Assembly: GCA_026874595.1 (NCBI GenBank)
Contig: CM049312.1
Coordinates: 50,531,429 to 50,595,428 of the forward strand
Source: Sipunculus nudus
Taxonomy: Eukaryota > Annelida > Sipuncula > Golfingiida > Sipunculidae
Length of the DNA stretch: 64,000 nucleotides
Direction of reading: 5' to 3'
Of the stretch, positions 56,145 to 64,000 are shown in pieces; position 1 is the first letter of the stretch; each line of letters begins with the position of its first letter. Below the pieces are notes generated by a model. The model saw nothing but the letters and a program-made list of their open reading frames with translations. It had not been told where the DNA came from and made no database searches. The position numbers and the translations under genes are program-made.

Positions 56145-58760
56145 TCGGACCTTTGCAATCTCGGACCACACGAGGTCGGACCATTTACTACGATCTCAGA
56201 CCACAATCTCGGACCACACGAGGTCTGACCACTTACTACGATCTCAGACCACAATGTCGGACCACACGAGTTCGGACCACTTATTATGATCTCTGACCAC
56301 AATCTTGGACCACACGAGGTCGGACCATTTACTACGATATCAGACCACAATCTCGAACCATACAAGGTCGGACCATTTACTACGATCTTAGACCACAATC
56401 CCGGACCACACGAAGTCGGACCACTTACCACGATCTCCGACCACAATCTCAGACCACACGAGGTCGGACCATTTACTACGAGCTCAGACCACAATCTCGG
56501 ACCACACGAGGTCGGACCACTTACTACGATCTCAGACCACAATCTCGGACCACACGAGGTCGGACCACTTACTACGATCTCAGACCGTATTCTCGGACCA
56601 CTGAGGTCGGACCATTTACTACGATCTCAGACCACAATCTCGAACCATACGAGGTCGGACCATTTACTACGATCTCTGACCACAATCTCGGAGCACACGA
56701 GGTCGGACCACTTACTACGATCTCTGACCACAATCTCAGACCATGATGTCGGACCTTTTAATACGATCTCAGACCACAATCTCGGAGCACACAAGGTCGG
56801 ACTATTTACTACGATCTCTGACCACTATCTCGGACCACACGAGGTCGGACCACTTACTACGATCTCTGACCACAATCTCAGAGCACACGAGGTCGGACTA
56901 TTTACTACGATCTCTGACCACAGTCTCGGAGCACACGAGGTCGGACCACTTACTACGATCTCTGACCACAATCTCGGAGCACACGAGGTCGGACTATTTA
57001 CTACGATCTCTGACCACAGTCTCGGAGCACACGAGGTCGGACCACTTACTACGATCTCAGACCACAATCTCGGAGCACACGGGGTCGGACCACTTACTAC
57101 GATCTCTGACCACAATCTCGGAGCACACGAGGTCGGACCACTTACTAAGATCTCTGACCACAATCTCGGACCACACGAGGTCGGACCACTTACTACGATC
57201 TCTGACCACAATCTCGGACCACACGAGGTCGGACCACACACTACGATCTCAGACCGTATTCTCGGACCACTGAGGTCGGACCATTTACTACGATCTCAGA
57301 CCACAATCTCGAACCATACGAGGTCGGACCATTTACTACGATCTCTGACCACAATCTCGGACCACACGAGTTCGGACCACTTATTATGATCTCTGACCAC
57401 AATCTTGGACCACACGAGGTCGGACCATTTACTACGATATCAGACCACAATCTCGAACCATACAAGGTCGGACCATTTACTACGATCTTAGACCACAATC
57501 CCGGACCACACGAAGTCGGACCACTTACCACGATCTCCGACCACAATCTCAGACCACACGAGGTCGGACCATTTACTACGAGCTCAGACCACAATCTCGG
57601 ACCACACGAGGTCGGACCACTTACTACGATCTCAGACCACAATCTCGGACCACACGAGGTCGGACCACTTACTACGATCTCAGACCGTATTCTCGGACCA
57701 CTGAGGTCGGACCATTTACTACGATCTCAGACCACAATCTCGAACCATACGAGGTCGGACCATTTACTACGATCTCTGACCACAATCTCGGAGCACACGA
57801 GGTCGGACCACTTACTACGATCTCTGACCACAATCTCAGACCATGATGTCGGACCTTTTAATACGATCTCAGACCACAATCTCGGAGCACACAAGGTCGG
57901 ACTATTTACTACGATCTCTGACCACTATCTCGGACCACACGAGGTCGGACCACTTACTACGATCTCTGACCACAATCTCAGAGCACACGAGGTCGGACTA
58001 TTTACTACGATCTCTGACCACAGTCTCGGAGCACACGAGGTCGGACCACTTACTACGATCTCTGACCACAATCTCGGAGCACACGAGGTCGGACTATTTA
58101 CTACGATCTCTGACCACAGTCTCGGAGCACACGAGGTCGGACCACTTACTACGATCTCAGACCACAATCTCGGAGCACACGAGGTCGGACCACTTACTAC
58201 GATCTCTGACCACAAACTCGGAGCACACGAGGTCGGACCACTTACTAAGATCTCTGACCACAATCTCGGACCACACGAGGTCGGACCACTTACTACGATC
58301 TCTGACCACAATCTCGGACCACACGAGGTCGGACCACACACTACGATCTCTGACCACAATCTCGGACCACACGAGGTCGGACCACTTACTACGATCTCTG
58401 ACCACAATCTCGGAGCACACGAGGTCGGACCACTTACTACGATCTCTGACCACAATCTCGGACCACAGGAGGTCAGACCACTTACTACGATCTCAGACCA
58501 CAATCTCGGAGCACACGAGGTCGGACCACTTACCACGATCTCTGACCACAATTTCGGACCACACGAGATCGGACCACTCACTACGATCTCCGACCACAAT
58601 CTCGGATCACAGGTGGTCGGACCACTTACTACGATCTCTGACCACAATCTCGGAGCACACGAGGTCGGACCACTTACTACGATCTCTGACCACAATCTCG
58701 CACCACACGAGGTCGGACCACTTACTACGATCTCTGACCACAGTCTCGGATCCCTTCAAA
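56145..58760. repeat. 48 bp satellite (about 54 units) with an 1,100 bp internal duplication
   Basis: The unit is TCGGACCACACGAGGTCGGA, then CCACTTACTACGATCTC, then TGACCACAATC, 48 bp. Positions 56286 onward and 57386 onward are the same over about 950 bp (offset 1,100 bp, i.e. 23 units less 4 bp), including rare variants such as TCTCAGACCGTATTCTCGG. The left boundary is in unique sequence (GCTGCTGCGGCACTTGGAGA). Open frames of up to 461 codons on both strands arise because 48 is divisible by three. Confidence 0.95.
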
Positions 58761-58779
58761 CCTCATTCTGATTCATGAT

Positions 58780-59670
58780 ATAGGCCTATACGTGCTTTGT
58801 CAGGAAATCATGTTAAAACTATTTATTTGAACAAATAACTTTGGTTATACTCGCCAATCATATAACTATTCCTTTGAGCAATGATTTTATGTATAGATAT
58901 ACATGTATATGCATAAATAAATATATGCACGATATACATGTATAATGCAGGTTTTTGTGTGTCAGAGAGAAAAACCTGAACATGAGGAACTTAAGATTGT
59001 TTAATAAATATACATTCATACATGAAGAGAGAAAACATTTATAACCGTATGTAATATTATTTTTAATACAAACATGAATACGATATTACAATTGATTAAA
59101 TGTGAAGATTTTATTTATATTATGATTCCGTTTTATTATTAAATGATTACTAAATCAGTAAAAATTTGTTTTCTTATTTTTTTTCAGCTAGTCTTTAACT
59201 AAAGCTGTTCTGGTAAGTTTTCAATATGGCTTTATATTTTTTCCTAAGAAGAATACTCATGAGTTCTTAGTTTGTATGAGTTTTAAATGACGTATTCTTT
59301 CTAACTCTATTTATGCTTTATATATGAATAGATTCGCGCTCAAAGAAAATTATAATAACTTATCATGTGAAAGATTCCCAACGTGGATTTTGAACACATC
59401 CACGGATATTACGTAATAGATATATATACATAAGATTCTGTTTCAAGATCGTATATAGTGGCCATGCAGTGCACACCTGAGTGGTCAGAGATCGTCCGCC
59501 CCTGTAAGTAGATTTACTGGCTTTTTTTTAAATAAAGGGACTGCAGGGGCCTGGATCTCCAGAATATAATTATTGACGTTCACGGGAGGGGGGACTGGGC
59601 CCCTCCGTTTTTTTTTTTTTTGACCCAATTAAAAAAAACTAGAGCACTTTCAGCTTGCAAATCAAAGAAA
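58780..59670. other. AT-rich, no gene seen
   Basis: Includes ATATACATGTATA palindromic phrases near 58900-58945 and a T run near 59608-59621. No coding signal. Confidence 0.5.
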
Positions 59671-59895
59671 GGGGCCTGGACAGCTGAGTGGCAAAACGTT
59701 CGGCCTTTTCCGCTGGCGACCAGGGTACGATTCCCGGTGGGGTTATGAGGGTGGGTTGTAGTTGCCCGTCCAAGGTTTCCTCCGGGTCCTCCGGTTTCCT
59801 CCACCCTTAGCGATTACCAAGCGCCAACATCCGAGCCATGGAGAGTGCGTCGTATTAGTTATTATAACTAGTTGTACAATCCATGTAAAATAAAA
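59671..59895 (+). mobile_element. tRNA-derived SINE, copy 2
   Basis: Starts GGGGCCTGGACAGCTGAGTG (box A region near 59678-59692). A clear box B GGTACGATTCC lies at 59724-59734, then a conserved core with TCCTCCGGTTTCCTCCACCC, CATGGAGAGTGCG and an AT-rich tail. It is better preserved than the minus-strand copy at 6495-6680. It would be transcribed by RNA polymerase III if active. Confidence 0.82.
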
Positions 59896-60139
59896 AAAGT
59901 TTATGATAAGTTTACAAGAATTAAAAAAAATCAGATCCTGAAAAGGGAAAGGGATAAAAAGGTGTTCACAGATCTGAGTCCAAAAATAAATTAATTCATA
60001 TTTGTCAAATATAATCATAATTTTTTGCCGAAATTACTGGAAAAGACACTTATCAAACATACACTTACCTCAGACGGATATTGCAATGACACACACAAAT
60101 ACGTATATAAACACACTCATACAGATAATCACACACCAA

Positions 60140-60197
<58 letters not shown>

Positions 60198-60794
60198 ATC
60201 TTTGGTGGAGTTTAGGTATACCTAATCTGTGCAGCTGAAGATAACAGAGATAAAGATGCAGAATCTGATTCAGCTGCTATAAGGTTTGATGGTGCTTTAA
60301 CTGTATGGCGCAGGATAATGGGACTTTTTTCTCACTGACGTCTCACAAAGGCAAATTAAATAACAGAGATGCCCGCCGCCCGGTCATCAAACTCACTCGC
60401 TCTCACAGACAGATCATTATAACATTTCTGCAAAGACTATAGGAAATAGGAAAACTGCAGACTGCAGATGGAAAAAGGTAAAATTAGATGTATTATGTAA
60501 ATAAACGTATGGCATTGATTTGAGATTCTTTTGTAAAGAACGCTGCACGTGTGAGGGGAGTGGAGTTATAATGGACAATGACGTCACTACATCATCTTTT
60601 CTGTGGGAAGGTTGCCAGATATACTGGACCACCATATACGTCTCCAGTTCACGCATACTCGCATTCGCACATGGAAACACACGTGACAGTTAACCACAGG
60701 GGACAATAAACAGAATTAGTAAACTGATGCCACATGGTGTAATATAATGCACTGAGTTAATAAATAAAAGATCCTTCATCTGTCAGCTTATGCA
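59896..60794. repeat. No gene; (TA)n at 60146-60193
   Basis: AT-rich sequence around a TA run. A minus-strand frame at 60417-60680 has no recognisable domain and is not called. Confidence 0.5.
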
Positions 60795-61005
60795 ATATAG
60801 TGTTACGATGCAGTGAGATATTAAACAGAAGACAGATTGAAGACACGTAGTTTTATAATGGGCTATGACATTAAACAGAAGACAGATTGGGGACACATAG
60901 TTTTATAATGGGCTGAGTCAAAAAAACATAAGATACTTTCCTCCGTAGTCAACTATTGTCACATGATATTACAATGCAGAGTCAATAAACAGAATGATGG
61001 TGTTG
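60795..61005. repeat. About 60 bp minisatellite (3-4 diverged units)
   Basis: ATTAAACAGAAGACAGATTG followed by GACACATAGTTTTATAATGG recurs with variation. It lies just downstream of the stop of the minus-strand secreted-protein gene, perhaps in its 3' UTR. Confidence 0.75.
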
Positions 61006-61109
61006 TAATGCAAGAAACTGGGCAACTAACAGAAAATAATTGATCATTCAGCTAATATAGTATGATAGTATACATGGTATTTCACTGGTTGGTTTTGATT
61101 TATCAAAGT

Positions 61110-61892
61110 TTAAAGGCGTGTTTGTCCCGGTCTAACTTCCTCTCTTTCTCTCCTCGCGATCTCTTCTCTTATCTTCTCATCTCTTTCCATCCTCGCCTTC
61201 TCTTGTTTCTGTTCATTCTCCATAAAGTAATTATTACGCAATTGGTATTCCTTTCGCTTATCAAATGTGTCTGTTTTCTCTTGTTGAAAAAGGGGTAACC
61301 GGTCGTCCCTCACCTCGTGCTTATCATTGGGTAGTGCTTTCTTCCCTTGCCAGGTGTCGCCACCTTTATGAAGGACGTGTTCCTCTTCAAATGCATTCAT
61401 CAAAGTGTCTGTAATTTTTACCTGTTCCGGGTCAGACAGGGCTTCATACCCTGAGTGTATTTGCTTACTGCTTGAATGTGGGGCGTTCTTACGATCTTGA
61501 ATATTTTTATAAAAATCCCGTAACACAGCGTGGTTTGGGATCTGGGCCAGGCGGGGGCCACCTCGGCTGGCCTGCTCCTCATTACCCTGTACTACTTTTG
61601 GAGTCATTTTTCCGTTTGGACTCCACATTTCAAAATCCTCATCTTTACCCTCCATTAATTTCTCCATAATCTTTTCATGGAATTTAATCTCGTCCTCCCC
61701 CAGTGGCATATCTTTCCAGGACATGTCATTCATGGTGTCATGTTTATTTATTGCCATCATTATGTCGGTAGGGTCGAGCTCTTCCTCGTCCGTTTGCTCC
61801 ATTAAAAGCTCCATCATGGGCGGTGGGGCTTTGTCGGACCTGACCACGGCCAAGGTGATCCCCAGCAACAGCAGCGTCCAAACGTAACCCAT
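61110..61892 (-). CDS. Predicted secreted, charged, cysteine-free protein
   Basis: 260 codons from the ATG at 61892 to the TAA at 61110, in one exon. Residues 1-19 form a signal peptide (MGYVWTLLLLGITLAVVRS), so the product should enter the secretory pathway. The N-terminal third is acidic and methionine-rich (MMELLMEQTDEEELDPTD). The middle has FHEKIMEKLMEGKDEDFEMW and the last 45 residues form a charged K/E/R helix (EKARMERDEKIREEIARRER). There are no cysteines and no transmembrane segment. A splice acceptor (TTTTGTTGCAG, exon from 61910) lies 18 bp upstream of the ATG, so a 5' untranslated exon exists further right. Codon use and composition look unlike the flanking repeats. I do not recognise the family. 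A further coding exon after 61110 is unlikely because of the stop. Confidence 0.8.
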   Translation of the reverse strand: MGYVWTLLLLGITLAVVRSDKAPPPMMELLMEQTDEEELDPTDIMMAINKHDTMNDMSWKDMPLGEDEIKFHEKIMEKLMEGKDEDFEMWSPNGKMTPKVVQGNEEQASRGGPRLAQIPNHAVLRDFYKNIQDRKNAPHSSSKQIHSGYEALSDPEQVKITDTLMNAFEEEHVLHKGGDTWQGKKALPNDKHEVRDDRLPLFQQEKTDTFDKRKEYQLRNNYFMENEQKQEKARMERDEKIREEIARREREEVRPGQTRL

Positions 61893-61910
61893 GTCGGCCA
61901 ACGTGTCTGT

Positions 61911-62234
61911 CTGCAACAAAACGCAATAAATGTTAAGATATTATAAAAAAAAAACAGAAAAAAGATAGTTATAACTCGTTTAATGTTGAATGAAGCGGGC
62001 AATAACTTGCCCCTGGTGATTAGATATAACCATAACAGAAAGGACCTGCAGAGTCAGAGCAGGTGGGTTAGATAACGACTATAAAAATATCAGTCACTCA
62101 AGATGAGCGTTCTAAATGTGGTATAATATTTGGTGTATTTGTCGGCAAGCTCATGAATGTTTGTATAATGTTACAGTATATGACATAGACATTCGTAATG
62201 GGGGATTTTTTCCTGATACAGAATTGTATCAGTT
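61911..62234. other. Intron or upstream sequence of the secreted-protein gene
   Basis: AT-rich with an A run near 61950. It begins with the polypyrimidine tract and acceptor of the 61110-61910 exon (reading on the minus strand). The matching donor was not identified. Confidence 0.4.
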
Positions 62235-62740
62235 AGCCGATGAAATCGACAGGCTTTACAGGTTGTCAGGTACTGAAAACAAAAGGCATACAGGTTTTTA
62301 GACAATGGAATCAACAGGCAATCAGGTAGTTAAACAATATATTGAAGTAAGACAATGGAATCAACAGGTAAACAGGTAGTTTAAGACAGGCTGCTCTATT
62401 TCATCAGGCAAACAGGAAGTAAGACAATGAAATCAACAGGCAAACAGGTAGTTTAAACAATGCAATCAACAGACAAACAGGTAGTTAGAGAATGAAATCA
62501 ACAGGCAAACAGGTTTTTAGGCAAAATATCAACAGGCACATATTAGATAGACAATGAAATAAACTGGTTCACAGGTAGTTACACAATGAAAACAACAGGC
62601 TTAACAGGAACTTAGACCATATAAACAAAAGTGTTTTACAAGTTATCATGAATACTTCATGCAGTAGATTATAAATCATGAGACTTACAGGCAGTGAGAC
62701 GATGAAATCAACAGGTTAACAGGCAGTTAGCCGAGTGGTG
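62235..62740. repeat. About 32 bp minisatellite (about 14 diverged units)
   Basis: ACAATGAAATCAACAGGCAA followed by ACAGGTAGTTA recurs with many substitutions. No coding role. Confidence 0.88.
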
Positions 62741-62899
62741 CAACAAATTTTGAAAACATTATATATAACACCTTTATCATTTATCATTGAACGGAATATC
62801 TGATTAGATAAGTCGACTAAGGAAACCAGACCATAGGCACAATGGTGAACATCCAATTCCAGGTAACGACTCGGTGTCCCCCATTTATAACTTCCTTCA

Positions 62900-63170
62900 C
62901 TCTAAAAACGGATTGGTTGAAACAGCTACCAAATTAATTGGTTGAAGCAGATATTGGTTAAAATCAACCATATATTGTTTGAGTAGAGCCCAGAATATTG
63001 GTTGACACCGACCGCGGCCAATTGGTTGCCCACAAACTGATAATCTGATACAAAGTAACATTTAGATTTGTTTCCGACACGGGGGCACGTGCGCGATCGC
63101 CTTTCCTCATTGGATGCTGCATAGGAGCTGCGTGTTTGTCCACGTGTTTTGTAGCGTCTTCTAGTTCAAC
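62900..63170 (+). promoter_or_regulatory. ATTGGTT-rich, GC-rising region upstream of a possible first exon
   Basis: ATTGGTTG or its complement occurs about five times between 62910 and 63030, including GGCCAATTGGTTGCC (a double CCAAT box). GC content then rises (ACACGGGGGCACGTGCGCGA near 63078-63097). No TATA box is seen. A CpG-type promoter for the exon at 63171 is plausible but inferred only from composition and position. Confidence 0.35.
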
Positions 63171-63259
63171 ATGGACAAATTTGTGAAGAAGATACTTGAA
63201 AAGTTGAAGTTGAAGCAGGAGCAAGGGACCTGGGTGTTTTTCACAGGTCATATAAAGGG
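63171..63259 (+). CDS. Possible first coding exon of an unidentified gene
   Basis: ATG at 63171 preceded by TCAAC, followed by 29 codons and two bases (MDKFVKKILEKLKLKQEQGT then WVFFHRSYK) up to a good donor at 63260 (AAAGG-GTAAGG). The product start is a lysine-rich amphipathic helix. Without splicing the frame stops three bases after the donor, which favours an exon end here. The next exon was not found before the window end. The family is unknown. Support is the donor, composition and the GC-rich upstream region. Confidence 0.4.
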
Positions 63260-63859
63260 TAAGGCTTATTTTTCTGGTTAGATTTTACTGGCTTTGGTAT
63301 TTAATTTGGCTGTAAAGTATTTTTAGAACTGACTTTAACCAGTGTATTTAGTTTAAAACCGACACGCTAAATTCATTGCCGTCATGATCGATTGATGATG
63401 TAAAAAACATTAGATCACTTCATTTGAATCCAATAACATCTTGCATATTCTAAGTCATCCGATTCTAAAAATGTTCATATTCCAAAGAGAAAATGTTCTT
63501 TTATTTTTTTGTACCCTTCTTAATTTTTCTTATGAATATGAAGCAGTGTTTTGGTGTAAATAAAAATTAATGGCTGACTGTTCTGCCACAGGGAGCACGA
63601 TACGAAGGGAAACCATGCATACTGTCAAATAGTGCGCATGCGCAGACTAAATTTATTTGTTTGACAGATGTTAGAAGAAACATAGGCGTGGCCCGTTGGA
63701 ACATCGTTTCTTTGAAAAATATATATATAATATATATTGGTGACAAAAATCCTATAGGAAATCTTTACAGAAGGACACTAACCTTGGGCCAAGTTGGCCC
63801 ATAAAAAATGTTTAAGAAAAAATATAGAGATTTCAGGTAATTTTACACAATTTAAATTT

Positions 63860-63911
<52 letters not shown>

Positions 63912-64000
63912 GCACATGGGCAAAACTATTCCATTAAATTGCCCCCACCCCAACTTTCAATTTTTGTGTGGGGTGTCTGTGTGTGTGTGGGGGGGGGGGG
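63260..64000. other. No further exon seen; (TA)n at 63865-63909, (GT)n/poly-G at the end
   Basis: AT-rich sequence, presumably an intron if the preceding exon is real. A TA run of about 45 bp and a GTGTGTGTG-poly-G stretch lie at the right edge. Confidence 0.5.

Noticed and set aside
56286-58771. Long frames on both strands over the 48 bp satellite
   Set aside because: Open frames occur on both strands with the repeat period and no natural protein composition.
59671-59760. Functional tRNA gene
   Set aside because: Box A and B-like motifs are present, but the segment does not fold as a full cloverleaf by eye and continues into a shared core and tail also seen at 6495-6680, so it is a SINE head.

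Overview
This is a window of a eukaryotic, intron-bearing, AT-rich genome that is dominated by transposable elements and satellites. The mix of elements (DIRS, BEL/Pao, Gypsy, a Tx1/L1-type LINE, a CR1/L2-type LINE, a Tigger-like DNA transposon and tRNA-derived SINEs) points to a marine invertebrate. Tandem-core elements with hairpin ends of the kind described in bivalves make a mollusc most likely. The species cannot be fixed from sequence alone. Nothing looks prokaryotic: there are no operons, ribosome binding sites or CRISPR arrays.

Three host genes can be supported. (1) Four exons of a beta-lactamase-like (serine hydrolase family) gene lie on the minus strand between 7.0 and 21.9 kb. Their splice sites and phases fit perfectly, but the catalytic SxxK motif is replaced. 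(2) A single coding exon of a secreted, cysteine-free, highly charged protein lies at 61.1-61.9 kb on the minus strand. (3) A possible first coding exon lies at 63.17 kb on the plus strand.

Layout. 0-10 kb holds arrays of about 288 bp, 60 bp and 36 bp repeats, one SINE and beta-lactamase exon 4. 10-22 kb holds the other beta-lactamase exons, whose introns contain a degenerate Tigger element with both terminal inverted repeats, a decayed Tx1-type LINE and a 0.54 kb hairpin-ended element. 22-24 kb is a 5'-truncated LINE abutting the first beta-lactamase exon. 24-28 kb is an imperfect fold-back followed by an internally deleted Gypsy element. 27.8-29.5 kb is an almost perfectly homogeneous 45 bp satellite, with a diverged second locus at 33.5 kb that carries a SINE absent from the first. 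30-37 kb holds hairpin-ended repeats and minisatellites. 37.97-42.66 kb is a structurally complete DIRS retrotransposon with gag, RT/RNase H/methylase-like and tyrosine recombinase reading frames, both inverted repeats and the internal complementary region. 43-49 kb is a 3.5 kb tandem-core element between two inverted copies of a short repeat. 49-54.4 kb is a BEL/Pao element with frameshifts and no integrase or 3' LTR. 56-58.8 kb is a 48 bp satellite with an 1,100 bp internal duplication. 59-64 kb holds a second copy of the SINE, minisatellites and the last two genes.

The DIRS element is the only mobile element here that looks capable of encoding all its own proteins. The long reading frames over the satellites arise because the repeat periods (36, 45, 48, about 60 bp) are multiples of three, and they are not counted as genes. 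No wholly new multi-gene system was found. The most promising leads are the apparently catalytically dead beta-lactamase-like protein, the hairpin-ended tandem-core element family, and the array of nuclear-receptor-type motifs.
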